From assembly GCA_033060915.1 (NCBI GenBank), contig CM065378.1:11915001-11979000 (forward strand): 64,000 nucleotides of DNA, given 5' to 3'. Position numbers and translations under genes: made by a program. Source of the stretch: Euryodendron excelsum. Its lineage: Eukaryota > Streptophyta > Magnoliopsida > Ericales > Pentaphylacaceae. Under the pieces are notes generated by a model. It was not told the DNA's origin, searched no databases, and saw only the letters and a program-made list of their open reading frames with translations. This document shows, one piece after another, positions 1 through 12,536 of the stretch (its first letter is position 1; each line of letters opens with the position of its first letter).

Positions 1-59
1 AACACCATTGAAGCCATTATTTAAGCAACATTTACCATAAAATGAGATGAAAACAAGTT

Positions 60-322
60 GACAGTTTGCTAAGTGTAAATTTACGTTCTTTTTGTTTTAT
101 GATTAGATCCAAATGTATTTTTTTCAAACTCTCAATGTGTTTCATGTGTACCCAAGTGATGAAGAGTTGTGTCCCCTAAGTGTTTGAAGCGTGTCCGGTT
201 CTGAAAACATTAAGATATAAAGCACATTTAGAAGCATGTTCGACATTTGTTGGAAAACGTCTGATAAGTGTCGGTGTCCGACACAAATATGACACTTATT
301 TAGAAGGGTCCGTGCTTCCTCG
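60..322. mobile_element. hAT-like MITE remnant in a VDAC intron
   Basis: The block shares ordered motifs with the element at 14706-15186: a tract reading AAGTGTTTGAAGCGTGTCC, then GTGTCGGTGTCCGACAC, and a right end GGGTCCGTGCTTCCT like the terminal repeat of the other copies. The left end is unclear and may lie near or before the window start. No target duplication could be confirmed. It is a degraded member of the family described under 15294-15975. Confidence 0.55.
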
Positions 323-595
323 AATATATCATAATTGGCGATGTTAGCATGTCACAAATATTGAATAATTTAATCTATTTTTCTATGGAAAAGCTTGTGG
401 TTGTCATATGAGATGCTTCTAATTATTGGCTTTGTTAGATTGATTGGATTAACATTAGTTTTTCATGCCCTGTGGTCTTTGAGTGTTGCCCAAGTTCAGC
501 TGCAAATGAAACCACAGGTTGTGGTGATGGATATGATAGAATTCATTGTAATGATGCTTTGATAATTTAGCTGACTAGTTAAAGTGTATGTGTAG

Positions 596-1782
596 CTTTT
601 CACCACCATTACCGTTGATGAACCTGCACCCGGACTCAAGACAATCTTGAGCTTTATTGTTCCTGATCAGAGATCGGGCAAGGTAATCAGACTCTATCCT
701 TCATATAGTCTTGTAAGTTTGTTAGCTTGCAAATCACTCGTCTGTTCGATTACTGAGTGGGTAGTGAATTGTTTTGCTCCGTTAACGAACTCACCCTGAA
801 GGTTGCTTATTCTGGCTTGTTGTGATTGTCGTCATAGGTAGAACTCCAGTACCTGCATGAGTATGCTGGAATAAGTACAAGTATTGGATTAACTGCTAGT
901 CCCATCGTCAACTTCTCTGGTGTGACTGGGAACAATCTTGTCTCTCTTGGGACTGATGTATCTTTTGACACTGCCACTGGAAACTTCACCAAATGCAATG
1001 CAGGGCTAAGTTTCTCCAAGGCTGACCTTATCACTTCCTTGACATTGTGAGTAGTTCCTCCATTCAAAAAGGAGAGAAAGTGAATGATCCTTTGCACAAA
1101 CTATATATTGACTTTGATTGCTTGGTTACTTCCATCTGATTTTCTGTTTTACCGAGTATTGTTTATGTAGACCAATTGGTGTAAGTACTCGAGTTGTTTT
1201 GAATGATTTCCTCCACCCTTTGAATGAACGTCCAGTTAGTATTGACAAACTTATTTTGTAACTTTGTCCTCTCTGCATCAGGCAAAGGGGATGAAGTTCA
1301 TTTCACATATTTGGATCTCAAGTTTTGGTAAAATGAAAATAATAAAGTCTGGGTATAGGCCAGATTATGGTCTGAAATCTCAAGAAAGGAAGGAGAAACT
1401 TTGAATCAACATTTACCTTTTGACATAATAAGCTGGCAGTCTGTTTGACAAGGTCATATTTGTTGATGGGTACAGGAATGACAAAGGTGACAGCCTTACT
1501 GCTTCCTACTATCATACAGTGAGCCCATTGACCAATACTGCTGTTGGTGCGGAGCTGACGCACAGCTTCTCAAGTAATGAGAACACTCTCACCATTGGAA
1601 CACAACATGCACTGGACCCACTAACCACAGTGAAGGCTCGGGTGAACAACTATGGCAAGACAAGTGCTCTCATCCAACATGAGTGGCGTCCAAAATCCCT
1701 CTTCACTATTTCTGGGGAAGTAGACACGAGGGCAATTGAAAAAAGTGCCAAGATTGGACTGGCTTTGGTTCTCAAGCCGTGA
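596..1782 (+). CDS. VDAC: Mitochondrial outer-membrane porin (VDAC), 3' part only
   Basis: Three coding exons are visible: 596-682, 838-1046 and 1476-1782 (TGA stop). They are in phase and encode the C-terminal 200 residues; the N-terminal third lies left of the window. VDAC forms a beta-barrel channel for ATP, ADP and other metabolites in the mitochondrial outer membrane. The translation follows plant 34-36 kDa porins closely: [20 protein letters not shown], then a stretch with [17 protein letters not shown], then [20 protein letters not shown], and [20 protein letters not shown] near the end. It finishes in LALVLKP, as plant porins of about 276 residues do. Alternating polar and hydrophobic residues fit amphipathic beta strands. 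Introns are 155 and 429 bp. The intron before 596 carries an hAT-like MITE remnant. Family assignment is firm; the exact paralogue is not determined. Confidence 0.93.
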
Positions 1783-3431
1783 TTTTAGAAATATCTTTGG
1801 TGTTAATGGAAGAACCTGCCTTGTTTTTGTATGGTGGAGAGCAATAAGGTAGGTAAAATGACCGTGGCGCAGTCTCTCTTTTTCCTTTTACGTGGAACAT
1901 TTTGCCTGTTAATTGTGGTGGCATTGGTTTCCTTGGAACTTTGGTGGTATTGGGTTGTAAAAAATAATGTCTAGCTGGTGGCACAAACTGGCATCATCAT
2001 TTTCCTTTCATATTCTGTATTGAGCTCCTCCGTTGTTCAATTTGGATTAATTGAGCAAGAAATTTTCTCATGGAGTATGGTCTATAACTTCATCACTGCT
2101 GCTTCACATACTTGTGTTTGATTTCATTTTTATTTATTTACTTCTTTTTTTGTTTTTGTTTTTGTGTATGTGTTAAATACCATGAAATTATTAGAACAGA
2201 CTAAATGACATGGTAATTTGTTTGATCTGCTCTACCTCTGCCTTATTTTAGGACAGCAGTCCAATTTGTTTTACTCGCAAGCCTCTGCCTGCAAACAGGA
2301 TTAGTTGATAAGTATTCCTCGTGGATAAGTGAAGTCTCATATAGTGATTCGACGATGATTATGATGACGATGAAATCCAGGTGACTTGCTTTGGTATACA
2401 ACTGTGGTTTTCGTTTAAAGTAACTTCATCTCTCCTAGTCCTCGAATTGGTCTTCAAAACACAATTTTTTTTTTTTTGGTTTGATCACATTTGTGGCAAC
2501 TATGGATTACAATTTTGGCAAGTGTGAGTCACATTTTTTGTAACTTTATTTTTTTTTAACCAAAACCACCTCAATTTTTGTAAAGATTTTCATCCATTGG
2601 CCAGCTTATTTTTTTCTCTTTTTAATCAAAGGGTTGAGTATTTTTTGAGATACCGATACCCAAAACCATTTGGTTGGGTTCCGGAGAAAAATTCCTATGA
2701 GGCTCAAAAGACAACATGTAGTCTTAAGAGATCATCTGTCTTCAATGGACTTATATTTTGGCCTTTCTTAGAAAGAGAGTTCTAAGCAAGAAGACAACTC
2801 CAAATCAAAATAATAATAAGTGTCTTCATAACCCTCTTTAAATAAGTAGCACATATCCTTTCTCTTGTAACTATCTTACTCAACATCCACCATAACAACT
2901 ATCATCCATGTACTGACAATCTCATACGCAAGTATAGGTCTGCCTTAGATGTAGTAACGCAAATTGTAAGTGCTGTTTCCAAGCGAAATCAGGCTTACCA
3001 CTTGTTTGGTGTTTGGACTTCTTACCCGGTTTATGTGTGGTGTGTGTTTGTCTCCTCCCTTCGTTTTAAAAAAAAAATTATAATAGTTAAATTCTATGCT
3101 AAGATCAAGTTGCAATGTAAATTTTTAGTTAAATGTCGTTTGTTAATTATACTTATTAGCCCTAAAACACATAAAAAAAATTAAAATTATTGCATTTAAC
3201 ATTCTTGCAATTCATGCACCAAATTTCACGATTCCAACCCAAGTGGGTTCACTGTAGAATGCATGCAAAATGCTAGAGTGATAAATATAATTACCCAATA
3301 AAGTACAGTCTCACGCCAGCTTAAGCTCAACTTTATCCATTAATATTAATATTATAATAATTTCACTTGCCCTCTCAAACAGGGAAAACTATTTTTCTGG
3401 TTCGATCAAAGAAAGAAAGACGATCAAACTA
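1783..3431. other. Intergenic region, VDAC to DUF1338 gene
   Basis: AT-rich spacer holding the VDAC 3' UTR and the promoter of the next gene. Both genes run on the + strand. Short reading frames here look random and carry no family signature. No confident TATA box, tRNA or transposon end was recognised. Confidence 0.5.
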
Positions 3432-5036
3432 ATGGAAACCATGAGACTCTCCTCCTCGCTCTTCTCCTCCATCAAACACGCCTCTCACTCTCTCTCTTCT
3501 CCTTCTTCTTCTCCTTCATCTCTTCTCCAAACCAAGTCCAGGAATTTTATTTCTTTGGAAAGTGTATTCCCCATGAATTCTATTCCCTGTGGAAAGCGAA
3601 ATCTATCAATCGTTTCTGGTTCTAAAGCCGGCGATGTACCTCAACAAGGCTCTTCTTTTCAGGTACTTCTCCTCTGTTCCCCCTCTCTAACATGTACCAT
3701 TTTTTGTGTTTTTTTTTTGGGTTCGCTGTTACGTACCGTTGAGACTTTGCGTTCTTCAAATTGATTTTTGTCGTTCAGAGAGTGAATCGAGAAAAGATAT
3801 GTTTAACTGTTGTTTAGATGATAATTTACCTTCAAATATATATATATATATATATATTTGTTTGCATGTTTATGTAGATATGTACTATCTATTGTGTATT
3901 TTTAAAATTAACAAGCCTATTGTTTCATAATTTGCTTTGGGCTAGTTCAATTTTTGTTTATTGGTGGGTAGATAGTAGATGCTGGGGTTGCAAGATTTCA
4001 TTTTTTTCGTCCGTTGTGTATTGGATTTTATGACTTTAATGCCAGACTTGCCAGTCCTCGATCATTGAGAGCATTTGCTATACTCAACCGGTGCTGCTGC
4101 TGCTGCTGCTGTTGTTGAAACTTGATGTTAATCCAATCTAAATCCAAAATTCCCCAATTTCTGACTTTACGGCCAATATGAAAAATCTGAGCCTTCGTTT
4201 TTTTTATACATTTCTGGCCGAATTTCTCTCAATTTGAGTCAAATTTCCAACCGCGCTAGTACAAATTAAGGTTATTTTTTCCCAAATTCCAAATACAAAA
4301 TTTCTGAACTTGGCCTAATATTCGAAAAGTTTGACCAAATTTTAGGTCCGAATATTGGTGAATTCATGAATGAACTTGGTGAATTTAAAATCAATGTTTT
4401 CTTGCGATACAGATTGGTATTGTTTTTCATTTCTTTGATAGCATTAGTATGTATATATATCCACACACAACTAATAGTTTGCTACACATTTATTTTATTG
4501 CAAAGCAACTAGTAGTTTGAGGTTAGAACTGTCAATTAGTAGAAACCCTGTACTCTGGTCTGAAGAGCTTTTTGGAGAGAATAACTAAACAAAACAAAAG
4601 TGCAACATTTATGTACTACTTCACGATATGTTAGATAGGCTTTTAACAATCACACATGTTTTTAATTGGTACTTGGTTGTATGTTTTTATTTTGCTATTC
4701 TATTTTTAATGGTGTGAATGAAGTTCTTAGGAATTTTCCTGTTCTTTGCAGGGAGGTGAATCATTCTTTAGGAGTGTGTTGGCAAATATGGAAGCAGTAT
4801 ATTTAAATAGGAACCCAACTGCTAAAGCCATCTTGGAGCGTGTTCGTTCAGCTGATAATGATCAAATAAGCTATGATCATCTTGCATTTAGGACATTTGG
4901 GGTACAATTTGTTCTTGCTTCCGTGCATTCATTGTCAGGGTTAATTCAGTCTCAAAATTTTCTTTTTTTGGCAATTCACTGCAGTCATTATTGTTGACCA
5001 TTGTAAAGCAAAGAAATGTGGACAAAAAGTCATCCT

Positions 5037-5076
<40 letters not shown>

Positions 5077-8000
5077 GTGCATACACACACTTGCGCTTTT
5101 AGCCTTTTATTTTCCAGGTTCGGCCTTCACTATGCAGTTTCAATGCTATGGAAATTTTGTTTGGAGAGATTAATATACATCTTTGATGTGTATTTTCCTT
5201 TTACTTCATACATTTTACAGGTGAATGGCTATGGAATTGATTCTATGGCAAACTTTTTTCTGGATTTTGGTTATATGCAACGAGAAGAGTTGAGATTTCC
5301 AGCAAAGAAGTTGAAAGCGCTCTGGTTTTCTCCTCCCAGCCTTCCAGTTTCAGATGGTGGCAGTGGTGTTAATGGGCCCTTGCCTAGAATATTTATATCA
5401 GAACTTCTGGTGGATCAAATGAGTCTGCAAGTTCAGGTTCGTTGTAGAGATTTTTCTTGGTTAGCTGATGGCCAGTTTTCCACTGGAATGACATGTGATC
5501 TTAACATCTTTTCCTTGTATTATCTGTAGTGAAGTTGTTGGTCATGTGCTTCTCTCTGGTACTTGCTACAGTTTCAGTTTGGTAGAACTTGTTTTTGGCA
5601 TGTTATGTTGATAGTGGAAATGCTTTTTGGCCTTTCTGACATCTGGAAACATTGTTGGAAGCTTTGCAGTCAAAAGAAACTTGATCAATTTTCTTTTGAA
5701 TTTGTACACTTACCCAAAGTGTTCAACGTCATAATCTAGGAAGCACGAACACTCCGTTGGAGGAGCCGTACCCGTGTCGGACGCTTGTTGGACACTGACA
5801 CGCGTGGGACACTTGTCAGACACGTGTCCGACACTCCATTCTACGTGTCCAATTATTTATTTATTTATTTTTACATCAGACACTCTAGGGACACAGTTTG
5901 GACACATGTGTCCCGTTTTGGACACTTTAAGGACACGCGGGGCCTCAACTATAAATTTTGAATCTAATTATTGGTTTGAAGAAGAAGAAGAAAACAAAAA
6001 AGAAGAAGAAAAACAAATATGATAGATAATGGATAGTTGATTAAGTGTAATGACGTTTTAATATTTTTGGTTATTAATGTGTTTGTTTACTTTATATTTT
6101 TTATGAAATGTAATTAACTAATTATGAATTTGTTGCCGATTAAGTAGTGAAATGTGTTCTTTTTTTATTTTTAATTTGTGGGAAGAAAAGGGGGGTTGGT
6201 GTCCGCAGTGGGGGTACCATTATCTGAGTATGTGATGGCAAGCCTTTGCTGCAATTTTAAATTGGGCAAAAACAGTTTAACTTAATTTTTTAGTGAGTTA
6301 TTTTTTAATTAAATTTTCACTCAATGCTACTTGTTTTGACCAGTCAAATCTGATAATTATACGTTTGAATAGCTATCTATACAGACAAATCTTTTCGGAC
6401 TCATTGAACATGATAGTTCATCATCAGGGGTTTAAATAGGCTAGACTTTTAGGTTGAAAGGATTTTAATTTTAGTTTAAATGATAGTAATACCGTTACTA
6501 TGACATATAGTACACTAGTTTGATGCGTGTGTGACGTATTGTGAACTTTACTTTGTTTTCTTGCCCTTTCTGAAAGTAAGATAATTTTTTTTAAAGGAAA
6601 AAAAAAGAATCGATAGAGTGAGGTTTTCTTTAGTTAGAACCAATTTTCCAACATTTACATCTGTGCATAAAAACATAGTTGAAAGAATTTCAGTAAGAAA
6701 AGCTTTTGCTCCGATCTAACTTAAACAGATAGTAATAAAATTGAGATGGAAAATTAGACTGCTAACCATCACATCTAATTTTCAGCTCTTTCTAACCTCT
6801 GCTTTTTTCCTTGATTTTGTTTTCCTTACCTGTTCGGTGTGATGCAATCCTTTTCTCCTATCAAGTGATTCCTTTTTCTGAGTACATGTACTTAGAATTG
6901 TTGCTTCCTACATGCAGGAAATAATTAGAAAATACACTGAAATATCAGGTAGTGGAAACAAACACGCTGCTCTTGCAAGTGCACTGGGATCTTTGCCATG
7001 GGAAAAACCCTCATATTCTGAATTCCAACACTTGGCTAGGTATATAATGTTCATTTTCATGGTTGCATAAACAAATGCTTGTATATCTGCCAATGGAAGC
7101 GATTCTACCAGGAGATAACCTAAAATTGTGTATTACCTTCAGGTGTACTGTTGCTATATTTATTGGGAAGAGTAATTTCTTCTATTTCTGGGAGAAATTT
7201 GTTGCAGCTGATGTTTTAAAATCTGGATCATCCAGCAAACCGGAAAAGAGAGCAGGTCAAGGGTCACTAGTTCAATCGTAGGGCAATCATATATTGAACC
7301 ATGGTGTCGTAATTGCTTCACAATCATTTTTAAAGTAGAACTAAATATATAAAACTTATAAAATACAAACAAAAGTATACCAATTACATCCGAACTCATA
7401 AATTATGAAAGAGATATATGCAATAATGCAAACACTTGTAAGAAACAAATAAATATGAATTATCATATTCTTGAATTCTTCATATCGAATGAAGGATAAC
7501 CAGAATGTATGTATATTATATGTGTTGTATGTATATATGCATGTTATATTAAAGTTTGATAAGTGATAGTGCATGGATTAATCATTATCCAAAATTCAAA
7601 AACAAAATCAGGTTAAAAAAAGAAAAGGTAAATCTAAGTCATAAAGTAATAACAATAATTTGTACCGTACCTCTAATACTTTGACATTTGAAGTAAATAA
7701 GTTTCATTGGCCTAAATTGATAGCCAATAAAATGAACAAGGCACAGCGCACAGAAATTAGATGGAGAGAGAGGGGGGAGGGGGCAGGGAGAAAACTTCTG
7801 ATTCATGAGATATTATGCATAAATTTTCGTATAAAAGTAGAGGAGATGAAAGAAAGGCTGAGATAACAATGATGAGAGAGAGAGAGAGAGAGAACCTGGG
7901 TGTTTGCCAGTGACAAAGAGAAGCTTTCGGCTATTGGCTGCTGGCGAATAGTGAAGGAGAAGAGCATCACATCATCTAAGTCCACAGAGACAAGATGAAA

Positions 8001-10437
8001 AGGGCTGACCCTTTGAACTGGGTTGGGAAATCTTACGTTTGGTGCCCTAAATTTAGTTATATATAACCTTTATCAAACTGGGTGGTTCCCATGAACCGCA
8101 AACAGTTCTTATGGGCTGACAATTAACCGCTGGTTTAACTAATTCTCTCAAGACAAAACAGTTTTTGAAGAGGAAGGGTTTTGGAGGTTGAAACAGACCA
8201 CTTTGTTCGTCCAGGTTTTAAACGTTGGTTATGGCTTTGTTCTTTCATAGTTTAATTGCTTAACTTTTAATTCTGAGCTTTATGCTTTCAGGATTGTGCA
8301 AGTCATTAGTTCTACAACTCTTAATGTTTGATCTATGTATTTCAAGGGAAAGTGAATATGCTGCCTGGACTCTTGTCAATGGTTATGCTGTTAATCACGT
8401 CACTATTTCCACGCATCGGCTGAAATCCAATTTGAGGAATATCAAAAGCCTCAATCAATTTATTGAGGAGAATGGGTTCAAGTTGAACTCTGAAGGGGGT
8501 GTTCTAAAAGGTTTGTGACCAATATATTCTTTTTGCCTCCAATTTATTTTGTTGCTTTTTGAACAGGATCTCAAAACAGAGTTGTTGTCTACGTCTAATT
8601 GTCAATATTGCAGGTAAATCCCAAAAATAACATGCAAGTGAATATTGGTATCTGTTTTGTCATTTAATTGATGCAGCAGTCAATAGGCAACAGGGGAGAA
8701 ACTAAATAAGATATCAGGGCTCTTTCAAATAAACATTCATTAATGCTAACAGAAGACTATAACCTTTGCATGAAAATGTTGTTTTATCTCCTGTTTTGAG
8801 GTCGAGAATTTGATGCCTATGCTAGAAAAATAGCGTTGGAAGTTGGGTCTGTGACTTGCTTAGTGTAATTGGTCCAGTTTCCAGAACCATAGTTAAGGCT
8901 GTAAAATATTTTGGGTTGGGCTGCAACTTGGGTGGGTTGGACCTGAGCAGCATGAGTTCTGGAGTCCAAGTCCTACCCGGAAAATTTTCAGGCTTGGGCA
9001 GTGTTTATTTGTCTCCAGGCCAGGCTTGGGCAGTGTTTATTTGTCTCCAGGCCAGGCTTGGGCTAAATTTTGCAGTCTGAATAGTCTTCGGTCTGGGCCT
9101 GAAACTTATAATATTATATGTATGTGTATAGTATTGCTTATCAAAAATAAATGTGTGTTTATGATATACAATGTGTTATATATATTTATAGTCATTAGAT
9201 GAAAAGTGGAAAAACCTTTTTATTTTCTGCTGGCCATCAGATTGTCATTTGCTAAACAATTCTCTGTCGCTCTCTCTCTCTCTCTCTCAATTCCTTTTGC
9301 CTTTTCAGGATGGGGCTTCTTGTATCTCTCTAAAACCTGAAAGCTAGTGTGAATTGGAAGTAGTATGCATAGGATTAAGCTCATGGGTTGCAAATGCGGT
9401 GGTTTTTTTGTCATCTGACAACAATATTTCTGCAAGATGATAAAGGATTTATGTGAACCAAATATTATGCCTTCCATGACAGACTTCAATATTTTTGAAC
9501 AAATTTCCAAACGAGATTCTTACCGGTATTGGAAACGCGTTTCTCCCTCCAAAATGAGTTTTCCGGTAACTATGAATTTCATGGAAAATGTGAAGTATCT
9601 TACTGAAATTTGGACTAGTTCTTTGACATGCAATGTTCTTTTACCATCTGTTGCATGGGGTACATCAAGTACTTTATGTTATTTACTCATTGCTAATTAT
9701 GCACATATTAAATATTCCTGAACATCATATCTTTCCCTTAATTCAAACCTTTCAAGGATGGTGCAGTCTGCGGTCAACTTACTTCACTTCTTTCATTGTC
9801 AGTGAGCCCTGATGGTCTTCTGCTGCAAAGTTCAACTGTGGCAGATTCAGTCTCTTTCTGTTTTTCTGATGGCTTCATGGAGTCCGTCCCCTGTTCGTAC
9901 ATTGAGTTTGCTGAACGCCTCGTTCTGCCACAATTCAAGAATTTACCTGAACAAGAGGTTAGCAACCCTTTATGTCAAAGATTAGTCTACTTGTTTCCAA
10001 CTCATGCATTATCCTCACGTATAATAAGGTTGCATTCTTGGTATTAATGCTTTATGAAACTCTTATAAGCTGAAGGAACTTTGCTTACTCATTACTCTAA
10101 TCTTTCATGGTCCTTGGGAATCTTGCTTATTACTCTAATCCTTCACCAGCACATAAGCTGAAGGAACTCATAATATATCCTCACACTATATATATATATA
10201 AAATACGCGACTTTTTGTGTAATGTGTACGTGTCATAGTATAATTTGTTTGCATAGTTTTTTTTTTTTCCCTTTTTGGACGAACGTTTTAATTTGTGTTG
10301 CGCTATTTCTAATCACTTTGTGTTGTCAACCTACATAGGTAAAGGAATTCCATAGGCGAGATGGATTTGAGGTTGGAAATGCTGACAAGATCTTTGAGAG
10401 TACATCGATGGACCAGTTAACAAGGAGAGCTGGATGA
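3432..10437 (+). CDS. DUF1338 family: 2-oxoadipate dioxygenase/decarboxylase-like, plastid-targeted
   Basis: Seven coding exons in phase: 3432-3662, 4752-4901, 5221-5436, 6918-7039, 8347-8510, 9803-9957, 10339-10437; 378 aa, close to the roughly 370 aa of Arabidopsis At1g07040. The first ~60 residues are Ser-rich and poor in acidic residues, as in a chloroplast transit peptide. Bacterial HglS/YdcJ relatives are Fe(II) enzymes converting 2-oxoadipate to 2-hydroxyglutarate in lysine catabolism; the rice relative FLO7 affects endosperm starch. Candidate metal and substrate residues are present: His120 and Arg124 in YDHLAFRTFG, His257 in YAVNHVTIS, and Glu329 in CSYIEFAER, matching the His/Arg...His...Glu order known for HglS. 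The start is the first ATG of the exon; a second ATG lies three codons later. Introns 3 and 5 hold transposon-derived repeats. Family is firm; substrate in the plant is inferred. Confidence 0.93.
4092..4116. repeat. (CTG)n microsatellite in intron 1 of the DUF1338 gene
   Basis: A short run of GCT/CTG triplets followed by GTT repeats lies within the 1.1 kb first intron. It is non-coding. An (AT)n run occurs near 3838-3857 in the same intron. Confidence 0.75.
5039..5073. repeat. (AC)17 microsatellite in intron 2 of the DUF1338 gene
   Basis: About 17 perfect AC dinucleotides lie between exons 2 and 3, roughly 150 bp upstream of the exon 3 acceptor at 5220. Confidence 0.95.
5736..6150. mobile_element. 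hAT-like MITE, truncated copy in intron 3 of the DUF1338 gene
   Basis: It starts with the family terminal repeat CTAGGAAGCACGAACACT and runs through GGAGGAGCCGTACCCG and repeated GTGTCCGACAC-type motifs. The body matches the reverse complement of 15294-15975: the chance reading frames of the two copies share segments such as TCP-IIYLFI and STINF. The right terminal repeat is not found, so the copy is truncated or has diverged near 6150. The 8 bp before it are GTCATAAT, with no partner recognised. Confidence 0.7.
7874..7893. repeat. (GA)10 microsatellite
   Basis: A perfect GA run in intron 4 of the DUF1338 gene (intron 7040-8346), flanked by further purine-rich sequence from about 7760. Confidence 0.9.
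8989..9066. repeat. 32-bp tandem repeat, 2.4 units
   Basis: Within intron 5 of the DUF1338 gene a unit beginning CAGGCTTGGGCAGTGTTTAT repeats at 8989-9020 and 9021-9052 without mismatch, then restarts at 9053 for about 14 bp. The surrounding 8920-9110 is rich in GGGTTGGGC/GGCTTGGGC motifs resembling the interior of the hAT MITE at 33017-33700, so the tandem may lie in an old copy of that family. Confidence 0.85.
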
Positions 10438-10802
10438 GAAACAGAAGCTGCATCAATTTGCCAAAATTAAGAGTTGCCATGAGGAATAAGTCTTCATCCA
10501 TTACATGTACCGGGAAGATCCGTACGAAATGGTTTTTTTTTTTTCTTTCGTCTGAAAGTTATACCTATGATGTGCAAATGATGTATACTGTAGTTAAAAA
10601 GGCTGGCTAGCAAAAAGAAAGATGCTGATGAAATGTTAATTTAATTTAATTTGCTTATTATAGAAAAAAGAGGGTTTTAATAGGAGCCTAAGATTATAGT
10701 AACGTAGATATTTTCGAGTTTCTGTTATATTATCTGGATGAAAACGTGGATGTGTGGTGGACAAAAGATGATAACGTGGATGGATAAGCATCGTCGTCGG
10801 TA

Positions 10803-10848
<46 letters not shown>

Positions 10849-12536
10849 GGAATTCTGTTTCTGTTTTGTTTTCCTTTCAGGCCTTGTGTTGACAATTAGA
10901 GTTTGCCAATTGGTACCCAATAATTGATGAAGTAAGAGTCATAATTCATCATGTGCGAACTGCGCCTAATTGGCAAGGGTTTTGGTCTCTTTAGAAAGAA
11001 AAATTCAACTCTTGTTAAGTGTAGGAGTTGATTGTAAAGAATTAAATCTTGTGAGTATTTTAGGTCCCGTTTGGATGGTTTGTTTTAGATCAAATTAAAC
11101 TAAAAAAAAATAATCGAGGTGCACACAAATTAATTCGGACACTCTTAATTATTTAATCAAAACAAAAGAATAAAAGTTTTATTGTATGCTGATGTAATAC
11201 AATAGATCGATGAATTAACGTACACATGCAAATTCTTATGATTAGGAGTGTTAGGTTTAAAATTTAAATTGACTCATAAAACAAGATGATATCTTTATAA
11301 TCAGAATTAACATAGTTATATGTTTAATTATTGATTTGTTATATCATATTAACATGATGACATAATACCACAATTATAACGAGTATTTTCTTCATATGAG
11401 TTTACACCGTATACAATTCTTGAGTTTTTGTTGTTTCAATTGTATCGAATTTTGGAGCGAGTTTATGTAGAAGTTGAGACACTTTTAATCTAACTTCCTT
11501 TTCTTGATTTTTATGTGCTTAAAAGCACATCATACAAATTAGTTATGAATCAAAGTGAAATTTCTAACAGGGCATAATAATGTTTTTGTACAGGGCTTCA
11601 ATCCTATTGACCAATAGCAACAAAATGAGTTTTACTCAAAAAGGAAAATCCCAACCGTTATCCTTATTAACAATCTTCTGGGTTTACTGGAAAAGGTGGC
11701 CCAACCTTGAGAAACTTCGAGCACAGTTTTCCCAGACAACTCACCAAATAAAAAAATAAAAGAAAAAAGGAAAGGTATTTATGGAACCACCAAATAAAAA
11801 AGAAAAAGAAAAAAAAGGTATCGGAAATAAACAAAAATCTGGCTATTTTGTAAATGGTGCGTACTTTTGTCTGCCTCTTCCTCTCAGTTACTGCCCTTGT
11901 ATTCTCTCTCTCTCTCTCTCGCTCTCTTCACTGATTGGCATTTCTCTGTTTTCTGGTTCATGTACCAAAATCGATTGATGGGTATGGGTAACAGGCTGTT
12001 TGGAATTTGGGGAGAGAAAGGAACCAAAGAAAAAGAAAGGGACAAGGAAAAGAAAAAAAAAATTTAAATTAAGTTCTTTCTTTCTTTTTTTCTAATTTTT
12101 TTTACAAAATTAAATAAAAAAATAGTAAATAGTAATTTCCTTCTCTGCTCCTTCCTTCCTTCCTTCTCCACGGTCGATATTCGTCTTCACTTTAGCGCAC
12201 TCGTCACACGAAAAATAGCTCTTACTTGTAAGAGTAAAAAAAGAACTCTCTGTTCATTACGATTGAGTTTCAAGCCCAACCCTTTTGTTTTTTTTTTTTT
12301 AACTATTCTGGTTCGTAGATTGTGAGAAATCTGTGGGCTTTGTGTCATATTTCTGTTCAATTACTACGTGCTCTGTTCACGGTATCTCTATTTCTAGTTC
12401 AACCTTTTTTGTGCTTTATCTGATGTATTGAACCTGAGTTTTTCACCAAGCACAAGCGCTTAACGTGCCACATGGGATTGTGTTCAATCTATACTCACAA
12501 AGATAGAATTTTTGGAGAACAACAGTTACAACGGCT
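10438..12536. other. Intergenic region, DUF1338 gene to PLP
   Basis: Contains the 3' UTR of the DUF1338 gene, a (CT)20 run at 10806-10845, AT-rich sequence, and the presumed promoter and 5' leader of PLP. The leader includes CT-rich tracts near 11905-11925 and 12140-12170. A strong pyrimidine-rich leader is common in plant genes, but the transcription start cannot be placed. Confidence 0.5.
10806..10845. repeat. (CT)20 microsatellite
   Basis: Uninterrupted CT dinucleotides about 370 bp downstream of the DUF1338 stop codon. It is the longest CT run in the window. Confidence 0.95.

Noticed and set aside
5774..6022. Cys/Thr-rich frame (MSDACWTLTRVGHLSDTCPT...)
   Set aside because: A frame made by the repeated GTGTCCGACAC motifs of the MITE; the copy at 15698-15943 gives a similar frame on the other strand. 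Not a gene.
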